Source: Mercurialis annua
Taxonomy: Eukaryota; Streptophyta; Magnoliopsida; Malpighiales; Euphorbiaceae
Direction of reading: 5' to 3'
DNA length: 64,000 bases
Assembly: GCF_937616625.2 (NCBI RefSeq)
Contig: NC_065570.1
Span: forward strand, 506,001 to 570,000
Shown piece after piece: positions 11,341-23,047 of the stretch (positions within the stretch are counted from its first letter, which is position 1; each line of letters starts with the position of its first letter). A program made the translations under genes and the position numbers. Below the pieces are notes generated by a model. It saw only the letters and a program-made list of their open reading frames with translations, was not told where the DNA came from and did no database searches.

Positions 11341-12580
11341 TGAACTAGCTGCGCTTCATATTTAATTATTACATGTTCATGTTTTCGATGCTGATCTCGT
11401 CAGTGTAGTGGTTATAGTGTGTTTGTAATGTTGTGGTAGGTACGCTTAATAGGATATTGTGTCGAAGGTTCCTTATTTTTGGTGTACGAGTTCATCGAGA
11501 ATGGAAATTTAAGTGAGCATTTGCGTAGATCAGGTAAGAAAGGGGTGATTGAACATGTTATTTATCTGTTATGGATTGAATCTGATGGGCACTTTGTGTG
11601 TTTGGCTCATAGATCAGAAGGATCCATTGCCTTGGTCGACGAGGGTGCAAATCGCTCTAGACTCGGCTAGAGGGCTTGAATATATCCATGAGCATACTAT
11701 TCCACTATACATTCACCGTGACATCAAATCCGCCAACATTTTAATAGACAAAAATTTCCGTGGAAAGGTGTTGCGATATATAGTTCCTGTATTATTGTGG
11801 TAGAGTTGGACTCAAAATTGTAATTCTGTCCTAACATATCTCATCTAAAAAGTAAATTAGGTTGCAGATTTTGGGTTAACAAAGCTAACAGAATATGCAA
11901 GTGCTTCACTGCATACTCGTATTGTGGGTACATTTGGATACATGCCTCCAGAGTAAGCTGTTGTCTGAACTTAACTTTAAATGTAATTTTAGAGGCATAA
12001 CAGAAAATTAAAATGGTGTTTTCAGGTATGCACAGTATGGTGACGTATCTCCAAAGATGGATGTATATGCATTTGGAGTTGTGCTGTATGAACTTATATC
12101 TGCCAAGGAAGCGGTTGTGAAGACAAATGAAATAATCACAGAGTGCAAGGGACTTGTTGCAATGGTGGTTATTCATGTCAGCTCAGAATTAATTAAGTAA
12201 ATAGCATGGTAGCTAATTTATATATAAAACTATTGGTACTGTTTTGTGCAGTTTGAGGATGTGGAGGCAGCAGATTGGACGGAAAATGATGTCAGTGAGC
12301 TGGTGGATGTTAGGCTTGGAGATAACTATCCCATTGACTCAGTTCGTAAGGTGGAATTTGAGTTTGATATATTGTATGATATTTCAGTGCAATGCAAGAG
12401 TTGAGAGCTATATGTTTGATTGATATGCAGATGGCTGAGCTTGCTAAAGCTTGCACACACGAGAATCCGCAACTGAGGCCGAGCATGAGGTCGATTGTGG
12501 TAGCACTAATGACACTTTCATCTTCAACGGAAGATTGGGATGAAAATCATGCCCTCCTCAATCTTATGTCCGGGAGGTAG
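1049..12580 (+). CDS. CERK1: LysM receptor-like kinase, CERK1/LYK3/NFR1 clade (12 exons)
   Basis: Exons: 1049-1655, 10203-10236, 10352-10359, 10472-10630, 10722-10918, 11051-11140, 11440-11533, 11613-11767, 11861-11952, 12026-12164, 12252-12350, 12431-12580; 1824 nt, 607 aa, close to the family length of about 615. The start at 1049 is preferred over an upstream non-ATG start because it opens a signal peptide directly. Exon 1 encodes the whole LysM ectodomain, with the CxC pairs CDC and CSC and many N-glycosylation sites. Exon 4 encodes the transmembrane helix ([18 protein letters not shown]) and a basic stop-transfer. The kinase shows GQGGFGSV, the AIKK lysine, [13 protein letters not shown] and MPPE, so it is an active-looking RD kinase. 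The clade perceives chitin or Nod/Myc factors at the plasma membrane; which one cannot be told here. Intron 1 is 8.5 kb because of nested transposons. Exon 3 is an 8-nt microexon. Confidence 0.92.
2203..2336 (+). mobile_element. tRNA-derived SINE inside the Mutator-like element
   Basis: A box TAGCCTGAATGG and B box GGTTCGAACC of the RNA polymerase III promoter are intact, followed by an unrelated body and an A-rich tail. It is flanked by a perfect 15-bp target-site duplication at 2188-2202 and 2337-2351. It superficially resembles a tRNA but lacks a foldable acceptor stem. Confidence 0.88.
2901..3588 (+). repeat. Copia 5' LTR
   Basis: Begins TGTTG and ends CAACA. It contains a run of 21 C at 3046-3066 and a TATA-like stretch near 2980. 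I find a single substitution relative to the 3' LTR (A/G near 3550). Confidence 0.95.
3606..7561 (+). pseudogene. Copia gag-pol polyprotein, one frameshift in reverse transcriptase
   Basis: The first ATG after the 5' LTR is at 3606; the frame stays open to 6656, and the second part runs to 7561 in another frame. Domains in order: gag; zinc knuckle [14 protein letters not shown]; aspartic protease DSGATRH; GAG-pre-integrase LWHARLGH; integrase core starting HTDLGDL; Copia reverse transcriptase with [20 protein letters not shown] and the YVDD catalytic motif; then RNase H with the DANW and STMESEF motifs. A single-base loss near 6648-6650, just after YVDD, explains the frame change and would abolish reverse transcriptase-RNase H from this copy unless supplied in trans. 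The rest is intact, with no other stops. Confidence 0.93.
8122..8809 (+). repeat. Copia 3' LTR
   Basis: Same 688-bp length and the same 21-C run (8267-8287) as the 5' LTR, with one mismatch by eye. Preceded by the polypurine tract at 8111-8120. Confidence 0.95.
11297..11334. repeat. (AT)n microsatellite in LysM kinase intron 6
   Basis: About 19 uninterrupted AT units between exons 6 and 7; likely length-polymorphic. Confidence 0.95.
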
Positions 12581-13997
12581 CCTTTGCTTCTTCGTTGCGG
12601 CTCATTAATGGTAGTCCAATGCAACTTGAAAGACTCCATAAATTTAGTCTTCCTCCTGTAGTTAAAATAATAGCGTTTGTGTTTGTGAATACTTTTCTGT
12701 TATTACGGGGACTCAATCTTTGAACCAAATTTCAACTTATGTGATCTCAGTTCATTAAAAACAACAATTAAAGTAAAGTGGGCAACAATAATACCATCAA
12801 TTGAACAGATCAAAAGATATGCAAAGCACACATGTATATATGTGTCTGTCTATCTTTTTAAATAGTAATAAAATATTATTATCATATAAAAATCCGAAAA
12901 TTCAATCCAACAACTAAAGGCCTAATTTTGCTTGATTCCCTGTGACATGCGGGATTAAATTAATATTAAATATGAATGCATGTCAAAGTCATCATAATCC
13001 TCCTAACACAAGAAATTAACCTTTTATTCTGCTGCCTGTCTTTCTCTAATACTCGGTCTTCTTTGCATGCACACATTAATTTTATTTTAATATTTTGAAA
13101 AGAAGAAGAAGAAATTAACTAAATGATAAGCCGATTAATTGTTAATAAAACTAATTAGCTGTAACCTTCTTTTAAAAATGAAAACAGTCAAAAAACGGTT
13201 GTAAACCAAAAGTCCCCACAACTTGTAAACGTAACATACGCTATCTCCACGCGGCGGCAACACTTTGCTTTATTACAACGCAAATCCATCATCAACACTA
13301 ATCCCCATTTCTATTGGTCCGTGCTTTTCACTTTCCAATCCTACGTGGCGCAAAAATTCCCGTTGGTGAACCCACGTGGTTTATTGCCGACATTAGGGGT
13401 CATTCACTTGAGCTTACTTAAACAATACAAAAAAGGAAGTGAGTCGAAGAACATAGAGGTAGATAAAGCTTAGTTTAGCTAAAAAACATTGAGAGTTAAG
13501 TTGGGTAATAAATAGATGATGCTCTAAAACCGTTAACATCGCAAAATACATGAACAAGAGAAAGTCAGTGGAGCAGTCTCTCCTCAGATTTTATTACAAA
13601 CAAAGAAATATTACCATTTCTTAACTACTCCCAATGATTCCTGTTTCTGGAATTTCACAGCTCTTAATTAATATCCAAATTAAAAGGAAAGTAAAGGAGT
13701 AAACTTTAATCATTCTATACCCTTTTTTAATTGACCTACCAAAAAAGCAATCCCAACACTCCCTTCTTCATCTTCTTCTTAACTCCGGCCACCTTCAAAA
13801 AGACCGTTGCTGTTTGAACTTTAGGAATTTGTTCTCAGCCACCCAGGTAATCATTTTTCTTATCTTTTAAACATTCAGTTCAATTTCACTGTTATTGAAA
13901 ACTAGTTCACTTTTTCCTATTTATATTCTATTTTTTCTAAAGTTGTTCTTAATTTAGCAACTATATACTGAAAGTTTTTGTTTTTGGGTTATTGCAG
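12581..13997. other. Intergenic region and OSCA 5' UTR intron
   Basis: It holds the 3' UTR of the LysM kinase, AT-rich spacer, and the OSCA promoter and 5' UTR. A donor after ACCCAG (GT at 13847) and an acceptor at 13996-13997 fit a 5' UTR intron of about 150 bp before the start codon. No other gene seen. Confidence 0.6.
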
Positions 13998-14018
13998 ATT
14001 TTTTGCTTGAAGATTTAA

Positions 14019-17000
14019 ATGGCAACTCTTGCGGATATAGGGCTTTCTGCAGCCATAAATCTTCTATCTGCCTTTATTTTCCTTATAGCATTTGCTATTT
14101 TGAGACTCCAGCCCTTTAATGATAGGGTTTACTTTCCCAAATGGTATCTTAAAGGCTTAAGAACCAGCCCTACACACTCAGGAGCCTCTGTGAGGAGGGT
14201 AATCAATTTAGACTTCAGATCTTATCTCAGATTTCTAAACTGGATGCCTGAAGCTTTGAAAATGCCAGAGCCTGAACTTATTGACCATGCTGGCTTGGAT
14301 TCTGCTGTTTACTTGCGCATTTACTTGTTAGGGTATGCTCAAACTTAATCTCTACTCTTTTATGTGGTTACTGTAATGTCTCTTTTTGGCAGGTAATGTG
14401 GCTTTGCATATTTTCCTTTTCCTTAATTTGATGCAGGCTTAAGATTTTTGTTCCTATTGCATTCCTTGCTTGGGCTATCCTGGTTCCGGTGAATTTTACT
14501 AACAGCACCTTGGAGCGTGCATCAGCTAATGTGACTTCCAGCGACATCGACAAGCTTTCAATTTCTAATATCCCTCTTGGATCGGAAAGGTATCAATTCA
14601 TCCTTGTATGCTTCCTTTAAAGCTGGCTCTTGGTATCCATAATTTGTTTCTCATGTTTATCATAATAGTCTACTAACCATAAGATGTCTAGTTTGAATAT
14701 ATTTTACTAGTGAGTATCAAATTTGGTATAAATAATCATTTTAATATCTGGACTCATGTCTTAGTTGATATTCGCTGGTTTATTTACTATCTTTTGCAAT
14801 GCAGCTTTTCTGACCATCCTGCCTTTAGTTTTTAATTCTTAATTCATGTGTATCCACTTGTTTTCTGGACTCATGTCTTAGTTGATATTCGCTGGTTTAT
14901 TTACTATCTTTTGCAATGCAGCTTTTCTGACCATCCTGCCTTTAGTTTTTAATTCTTAATTCATGTGTATCTACTTGTTTTACTTTCAGTTTTCTGCTCT
15001 TGTAACATTATTTTTACTTGGTAAATTTTGTTTAAAGCTGCATGCTTTGGCCGTATAAACTAAATAATGTACGAATCATGTAATGCTTTGCAGGTTTTGG
15101 ACCCACATTGTGATGGCTTATGCCTTTACATTTTGGACTTGCTATGTATTAATGAAGGAGTATGCTAAAGTTGCCACAATGCGGTTGGAATTTCTTGCCT
15201 CAGAGAAACGTCGTGCAGATCAATTTACAGTAAGATGATTACTTGCCTTGTCCACTTCATGAGAATTTAGAATTTTGTTCTCAACTAGCAAGTCTGTTCT
15301 ACTGTTTCCCTTTTAAGAATAAAAGTTGTGATTATTATTTATTCGTCAAACTAGATAGGATGTGTTCCTGGCAATTTTGTGACTATTCGTGCTTCCCTTA
15401 TCGCTATATTTCAGCACCTTCAATTTTGTTAGAGGCTGCATGACAAACTTGTATCTTTGATTTATTTTTTGCAGGTCCTTGTTAGAAATGTACCACCAGA
15501 TCCCGATGAATCTGTTAGTGAACTTGTGGAGCATTTTTTTCTGGTCAACCATCCGGATCACTACCTAACGCATCAGGTAGGTTCCAGCTTGAAGATATAC
15601 TCTGGAAGTTCTTGTTAGAGACCTAAAGAACTGGATTGATTAATCAGTTGTGAGGAATCACAATGGGAACTTAAGCCAGTTTAGGAGTTGTTGCATCATG
15701 TCGGTTGGTATCTTTGTTTTAGTGGACTGTTATAAAGTGTTGTGACTTCTATGCAGGTGGTTTACAACGCAAACAAACTGGCCAAATTGGTCAAGAAGAA
15801 GAAAAAAATGCAGAACTGGCTTGACTACTACCAGCTTAAGTATTCTAGAAATCAGTCGCAGAGGCCTCTAATGAAGGTACTTCCTAATGCATCTCAGATG
15901 AGAAACAATTATCTTATGTCTGAGTTCACTTCATGTCCATGCCCACCTAAATGCCTAATTTTATCTCAACTTATGTTTTATTGTCTTTATTTGCAGACTG
16001 GTTTTCTTGGTCTTTGGGGGCAGAAGGTGGATGGTATTGATCATTATACATCAGAGGTTGAGAAACTATCAAAAGAAGTAAGTCAGCTTAAGTTTCTTGC
16101 AAACTGTTAGTTCCTTTTAACACGATATATAACATTCTAGTAGTAGCTACTTCTGAGGTTATTGATCTGATTAAAGATGGGGCATGTAATCAAGATTTTC
16201 TTATTCTGTTGGTTTTTTAGTCATCACTGCCAATGCTCTAATTTCTGTTCATAAACTGTTTTTCTTGCCTGCAATTCAGACAGCAGAAGAGAGAGAAAGG
16301 GTTAAAAAGGATCCAAAGTCAATCATGCCAGCAGCATTTGTTTCATTCAAAACTCGATGGGGTGCGGCTGTTTGTGCACAGACTCAGCAATCAAGAAATC
16401 CGACACTGTGGTTAACTGATTGGGCTCCAGAGCCTCGTGATATATATTGGCAAAACTTAGCCATACCTTATGTTTCACTTGCAATCAGGACGTTGATAAT
16501 GGGCGTAGCATTCTTTTTTCTTACCTTTTTTTTCATGATCCCAATTGCATTTGTGCAAACTCTTGCAAGCATCGAGGGAATTGAGAAAATAGCGCCCTTT
16601 CTGGAGCCCATAATTGAAACGTTAGTATTCCTCCTAGTCTCCTTTAGTTAAAACTCTTCACTGTTAGACACCTGCTAATTTATTATCAAATATTAATGCA
16701 GAAAATTTATTAAATCATTTATCCAAGGTTTCCTGCCTGGCATTGTGTTGAAGCTTTTCCTGATCTTTCTGCCATCAATATTGATGATCATGTCTAAATT
16801 TGAAGGCCTCACATCTCTGTCTTCTCTGGAAAGGAGATCAGCAACACGATATTACATTTTTAATATTGTGAATGTGTTCCTTGGGAGCATAATCGCTGGA
16901 AGTGCATTTGAACAGCTAAATGCGTTTCTAAAGCAGTCTGCTAACGAGTATGTTACACTTGCAAATTAATCTTCACTTTTGTATTTTTAATGCATCAGAC

Positions 17001-19265
17001 TTCTTATGCTATATTTCTTAGAAACTGATGGGCATTGAGCATCAAAAGTAATCTTATGAATTGTGAACGAGTAACAATAATCTGTCATCATTGTATGCAG
17101 GAAGGATTGGGATTCCCTCAAGTTCATTTTGAACTTGAGGGGGTCATGTTCACGATCTACACCGTTCATTATAAAATGAACGGTGTAGATAAAAAAAACA
17201 CAATTTTAATCAAATTAATCTATACCGTTCATTTTATAATGAACGGTGTAGATCATGAACATGACCCCCTAATCCCAATCCATGCAGGAAATATTTGGAG
17301 AAAAGGGGGGAAAAAAAGCAAATTGTCAAATTTGTATGCATGACTTGGGGAGTCTAATTTGTGCTATACTAAATTGTCCTTTCCAAACCGTTAAACTTTG
17401 ATCCTTCCCTTTGCAAGATTGTTTTATTTGCTTACACATTCATGGAACTTCTTTGTTGAATCAATGAATCTCAGTATAAATGGCCTTACTTCTATTATCC
17501 ACCTTAGAATTTCAGAGGATGTACCTATGTTGCTGCCTTTTACGAATTTTAAATCTCTTCTTGACCTTATTAATGTTGAATTTAATGTTTGATCACGAAT
17601 CCTAAGTTGCATGTTTGCATCTTATATTTTTCACTGTCAGTGATAATTTTTATTTATCAGTTCTTCGTTTCTATATGTTGCAGCATTCCTAAAACAATTG
17701 GTGTGGCTATTCCAATGAAAGCAACTTTTTTCATAACCTACATAATGGTAGATGGATGGGCTGGAATAGCTGGAGAAGTTTTGATGCTGAAACCACTAAT
17801 AATCTACCACCTGAAGAATTTCTTCCTGGTGAAAACTGAAAAGGATAGGGAAGAGGCAATGGATCCTGGAAGTCTTGGTTTCAACACTGGAGAACCTCGT
17901 ATACAGTTCTATTTTCTATTAGGTCTTGTATATGCAACTGTGACGCCAACTCTCCTTCCGTTCATTATAGTTTTCTTTGCCTTCGCTTATGTTGTGTTCC
18001 GTCATCAGGTAAATATTCAATAGAGAGGAATTTGCATATAGTCACTGGGATACAGTTATTGTTACAAATGTGTAATTTAAGACTGACATCCTAGTTTGAC
18101 ATTAGGCACACTGGATAGGTTGCAAACGCCTTAGTTTCTTTTAATTATTTGTAGGAGATGTGTGCTAGACTTGGACTGCTGTCATAAAAGTTTCCGTTAA
18201 GCGTTTGGCTTTTTAATTTTCCTTGAAATATAAAATAGTGTTAAAAGAATATATGAAGGTGTAACAGAAGAAGTGATTGCAAAGGATTCCTTGCATTAAT
18301 AAGTAGTATATGCCTTGATCTTGATGCTTTCCACTGGCCAACTTTCTTTCCTAATTTCACAGATTTGAATCTTTAAACCGATGGAGCATTAAGAGAAAAT
18401 TCTAAAAACTTGCAAGTAGTCTCTTATCTGTTACTTTTGCATGTATTACCGCACTAGTTAGGAGAGGGACAAGCTTGGATTAATGTCTGCCTTAAATTAT
18501 ATTGTTTTTCGTCAGTATCTTAAACTTTTATTTGCAACTGCAGATTATAAATGTATACAACCAAGAGTATGAGAGTGGTGCAGCATTCTGGCCTGATGTT
18601 CATGGACGTGTTATTACTGCATTGGTAATCTCACAGGTGCTATTGATTGGACTGTTGAGTACAAAGGACGCTGCTCAGTCAACACCACTCCTTGTTGTCC
18701 TTCCTGTACTCACTATATGGTTCCATATGTTCAGCAAAGGCCGCTATGAACCTGCATTCATTAAAAATCCACTACAGGTGTGTTACGTCTTCCTATTGCA
18801 AGAGTTATGCTCTGTAATTGTCTGTATTTTTTCTCTTATCTGTCAACATGTTGGAGTAAGTACATGCTTGTGCCGTCTCTCACTACCTGAGAACTTGGTT
18901 TAGGTTAATCTAACGCATGAAGAAAACTATTGTTGCTGTTGAGCATGTGCTTATATCCGATGTATTGTATACTATGAGTGGTTTTATTTGTCATATTTCA
19001 GGAAGCAATGATGAAAGATACTCTAGAACGTGCAAGAGAACCGAACTTCAATTTGAAATCCTTCCTTCAAAATGCATATCTGCATCCAGTGTTCAAAAGC
19101 TGTGATGATGACAGCGACGATGACGATATAAGTAAAAAGATGGAAAATGAAAATGTGCTAGTGCCTACAAAACGTCAATCACGAAGAAATACACCTGTGC
19201 CGAGTAGAATGAGTGGCGCATCATCACCATCTTTACATGAGCTGAAGGAGGAAGCTGTGCCGTAA
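14019..19265 (+). CDS. OSCA1: OSCA/CSC1-family hyperosmolality-gated Ca2+-permeable channel (11 coding exons)
   Basis: Exons: 14019-14332, 14437-14589, 15094-15229, 15475-15576, 15757-15876, 15997-16077, 16280-16620, 16702-16947, 17684-18008, 18544-18777, 19002-19265; 2316 nt, 771 aa, the usual OSCA1 length. The N-terminus MATLADIGLSAAINLLSAF is typical of clade 1. The first helix is in exon 1 and the RSN1_TM region continues in exons 2-3. The cytosolic PHM7_cyt domain spans exons 4-7, with RNVPPDPDESV and ending near LWLTDWAPEP. The pore-forming DUF221/RSN1_7TM helices follow in exons 7-10, including IPKTIGVAIPMKATFFITY. The tail is acidic (DDDSDDDD) then Ser/Arg-rich. The family forms dimeric TMEM16-like mechanosensitive cation channels in the plasma membrane. 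The exact OSCA1.x paralogue is not resolved. Introns carry a 117-bp tandem duplication and a MITE. Confidence 0.95.
14747..14980. repeat. 117-bp tandem duplication in OSCA intron 2
   Basis: Two adjacent copies, 14747-14863 and 14864-14980, each starting TCTGGACTCATG; I see one difference (TATCCACTTG versus TATCTACTTG), so the duplication is recent. Confidence 0.93.
17104..17281. mobile_element. 178-bp MITE in OSCA intron 8
   Basis: Terminal inverted repeat GGATTGGGATT, with an extended internal palindrome built on CTACACCGTTCATT and AATGAACGGTGTAG. Flanked by a perfect 9-bp duplication ATGCAGGAA at 17095-17103 and 17282-17290, which suggests Mutator-type mobilisation. It could fold into a long hairpin in the pre-mRNA. 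Confidence 0.9.
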
Positions 19266-20445
19266 CTCTCAAAGGAGTTTGCTGTACATTTGGCACATTG
19301 CAACACTAGGGAAGAGTAGTGACATTGTAAATGAAAAGGGTACAGAATTAAGTGATTTGTTTATAGGGAGGAGGCCAGTTGCAAAAAGCAGTGAAATGTT
19401 TGAATAGAGGCTCTGGATTTTGAGGTGGCAACTGTTTGAGAGGATGATGACTATTTATTTTATTTATAGTGTATATGAATTATTATTCAAAGTGAGTTTG
19501 GCTTTGTACAATACAGGTTTTTTCTTTTTTTTTTTTCAATCCAGAGTAGTGCTTTATTCTTGTGCTCCTCAATCTTTCTCATGCAGATATTATTCAATAT
19601 GATTTCAATAAGATTGGTGTAGGTTTATTTTGTAGTTTTATGTTATTCAGTTCTTCAATATAATCTTTGTGAAGTTTCCTATGATATAGCAAGTTTTTTT
19701 GTAGTTTCATTTTATAAAATGTTTTGAATATGATTTTAGTAGATTTTAATAATTTCCAATATTGATTATATTGAACTTTATGAATATCTGGATCATCCAC
19801 TATCACACTTTTAATGATTATAAGTCGCTATACTAAAAAACGGCCATATCTCAATTGCAAACAAATTGTGTTATTTTATTTTCGTCTATTTTCATTAGAT
19901 GAATTGAACACATTTATATGGGCGGAAATGGACAGAAATAGACATGATGACTTAATTTGGATGAAATTGCTAGTGTAGAAATCCAATGTAGACGTTTTGT
20001 AGTACAAAAATTCAATAATTAAAAGTATAATAATGCGGGGACCAAACATATGTTAATCCGAAAATAAATTACCATATGAAATCATACTGAAAATTACAGT
20101 CTAAATAAAAATTAATTTTTTAATTAGAGGACATTTTTATAATTTTGGGTATTTTTAAAATTCCTCATTTTTTCTTTTAGTGCAATCATTAACAACATAT
20201 TTTAAGGAAAGAGTCACAATCATGCATATAAAGGAGGAGGAAGAGGCAATTTTTCTTTAACCTCCGCCGACTCGAAATTACAACCACCCCCAGGTATTTA
20301 ACTAATTTGTTCTCTTATTTTGTGATGATTGTGCCCTAGCTTACGTTGGTACTTTTTGTGTATTTCATGTAATTAATTACACGAAATATTATGAAGCTGT
20401 AGAGTGATTTGGGAGTGAATAGAAAATTGTAAGATAGTCGCGCAA
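19266..20445. other. OSCA 3' UTR, spacer and SPT4 promoter
   Basis: From 19484 to about 20260 this region is a diverged direct repeat of 23048-23812 (see findings). A likely SPT4 5' UTR exon ends with CCCCCAG before GTATTT at 20294; the matching acceptor before the ATG is uncertain. Confidence 0.5.
19484..20260 (+). repeat. Left copy of a diverged direct repeat flanking SPT4
   Basis: Shares ATTCAAAGTG plus ACAATACA(A)GGTTTTTTC at its start, TTGTAGTTTCATTTTAT in the middle, and GCAATCATT, AACATATTTTA and AGAGGCAATTTT at its end, in the same order as 23048-23812. Boundaries are approximate. Confidence 0.65.
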
Positions 20446-22887
20446 ATGGGAAGCGTACCAGCGCAAATTCCGACTAGCTTTGGGCATGAACTCAGGGCTT
20501 GTCTTCGCTGTCGTCTCGTCAAAACCTATGATCAGGTCTCTCATTTTGTTTTCCTTTTATGTTTTTAATTTCCTGTTTCTTTTCGAATTATAGGCTTAAT
20601 TTCTAATGAATTTGCAGTTTAGGGAGTCGGGATGCGAGAACTGCTCCTTCTTTAAGATGGACGAGGATCATGAGCGCGTCGTCGATTGCACTACTCCTAA
20701 CTTTAATGGGTACTGCTACACAATCCTCTTCTTCTTTTTTTTCCCGATATTCCTTGGCTAATTGTTTAACTCTGTTAATTGTTGTTGCAGGATAATTTCT
20801 GTCATGGACCCATCTAGATCCTGGGCTGCTCGCTGGCTCAGAATTGGTATCTTCTTTATTCCTTTCTTCACTACTTTTCTCTTTTTTGATTTTTGTAGAC
20901 CATATCATTTGAATTGCACTAATTACATGGATTCCTTTCTATCATAATTTGTGGGCTTATTTCAAGTGTTAATTGTTTTAGGCTAAGTAGCACGGAAACA
21001 GATAATGAAAACGACCCGATATGTTTGAGGACTTTATCATCTTGCAATTCTTGACTCAATATGCTCTAAAACTTTGGTGTCTTTCTCCCTACTTCACTCT
21101 TTAGTTCAATTAAAATATCTATCAAATCGAAAAACGAGTATTCTTGATAAGAAGTCTAGTTTTACCTCTGATTGATATACTACACTTTGAGATACTTACA
21201 TGGGTTGTGAATGGAAGGAAATTAATTATTTAAATTACTGATGTGCGATAATACTAACTTAGTTGAGGTTCATGTGCACATAGATTGAAACTTTTTCTTC
21301 TGCTATTTGCCCAAATAGCTTTTGAGGTTCTTCTAATGAACCACGGGATCCCTAGTCCCTCTTATTATTCTGCCTATGAAAAATTTGCTGTATAAGATCA
21401 TTTATGCTATATATTCTTTTTTGATTGAATTCTTTTCCAGGGAGATTTGTTCCTGGTTGTTACACTCTTGCTGTCTCAGAAGCATTACCAGAGGACTTGC
21501 AGGTTTAATCTTTGTACCAATTACAGTTCATATACTTTATTTAAATTTTAAAGTTAGATCATTTTCATCTTAGAATTTCTTTGTTTTGCATGCTTAGCAT
21601 ATCTGTGATTCACATCATCCGCCTGCAAATCTATTATGGTTAATACTCATAATCATAATCATAGTCATTAATATTTGGTTACAATTAAATTTGTTTTTAA
21701 AGATAGATGAATAATGCTACTGGGCAATAGCATGCTTATTCTTTGAGCTAGAAGATGGAATGCTGCTACCCATTTTGGAATTTTTAAAATTATACTCCGT
21801 CCCAATAGAGTTATCCACTTTGCCTGTATCACACAGTATAAGAAAAGCAATTATTGTTTGTGGGTTTTGTAAAAAATTTCTTACTTTTCTTGTCATACTC
21901 CTATTTAATATAGAGTCCACTTACTATTTACTTTCAATTTACTCATTAGTGGATTTTAAATAGGGGTAATATAGAAAAATTGATTGTAAAAAGTAGTTAC
22001 TTTTTGAAAGTGAACAAGAGTTTTGGGATAAAAAAATTTCTCAAAGTGGACAACTTTATTGGGACAGAGGGAGTAGTAATTTTGCTTTTTTGCTGCTTAT
22101 CTTTGTTGAAATATAAACATTGCACGGTTTGCTCTCTTTATGTTGTCTTACTGCAAGGTTCGACAACACATTTGTTTCTACCACATTATGGCTCGAGTTG
22201 GCATGTATTGGGTAGAGATTATGCTATGCCCATAGTCTTACACAGAAAAGTAGCTTTTTGGAGAAACTTTATATTCTGGCGTTTCAGAAAATCAGCTTTT
22301 ACTTGTCATGGCTTTTTGTGCATAGCCATAAAAGAGTATGCCAAACTATGAACCCTAATAGTCTTATTTTGTTCAGGTAGTTATACTAACCACCTCGGGT
22401 GGTTCTACGAACCCATAACCCATTGAATAGTTGAATCAGTACTTTTTTTCCTTTTCTTCATTTTGTTTTTAATTCAATAAGAAAGGTGAATTAATAATTT
22501 ACGAGGAACTTGTGTCACACAACTAAAGCCAGAAATTCAATGGGAACATAATAACCGATTTAAATTTTTGAAATTTGCTTGGAACGCTCAGCTTTCTTTA
22601 GGTCGATGAGTTTTTTAGATTGCTACACTAATGTAGGCAGAATCATAATCAGACATTCCTAAGGGCGGGAAGTTGAGTGTTCTGGTTCATTTATATCTTT
22701 GTTTCTCTCTTGAGGTATCTACCCCAGTGACAGTATCACCAGTTCCAATCCCTGAAACCAATTGATTAATTAATTTTGTGTTGAAGTGTTTTGATAAGCA
22801 TTTTCTTGATTGACCATTCTTCCCGGATTCTTGCAGGCTTTATGTGAAGAAGAACGTGTGCAGTACAATCCACCGAAGCGTGTATAA
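20446..22887 (+). CDS. SPT4: Transcription elongation factor SPT4 (DSIF small subunit)
   Basis: Exons: 20446-20535, 20618-20709, 20791-20846, 21441-21502, 22837-22887; 351 nt, 116 aa, the standard SPT4 length. The protein carries the four-Cys zinc finger, CLRC in exon 1 and CENC in exon 2, followed by FKMDEDHERVVDCTTPNFNG, SVMDPSRSWAARWLRI and GRFVPGCYTLAVSEALPED. SPT4 pairs with the NGN domain of SPT5 to form DSIF, which regulates pausing and processivity of RNA polymerase II in the nucleus. The last intron (21503-22836) carries a Stowaway MITE. The gene sits between two copies of a diverged direct repeat. Confidence 0.95.
21795..22073. mobile_element. Stowaway (Tc1/Mariner) MITE in SPT4 intron 4
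   Basis: Left end CTCCGTCCCAATAGAG and right end complementary to it, both abutting CAAAGTGGA-type subterminal repeats. TA duplications at 21793-21794 and 22074-22075. Confidence 0.93.
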
Positions 22888-23047
22888 GTGACTGGTTACT
22901 AGCATATCTTTTATGCTTGAACTCGACTGTGTAATTAATTGGAGTAGGTTGAACTGGAGCTTGTTTTGATGTTAATCTGAGTTAATTTTGAATACTTTGA
23001 GTCAATTTCTAGTAGTACTTGTCTTGTACAATACAAGGTTTCTTGTT

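Noticed and set aside
22361..22430. Hairpin CCACCTCGGGTGG in SPT4 intron 4 as a possible small RNA gene
   Set aside because: Short stem, no promoter boxes or conserved RNA family pattern visible.
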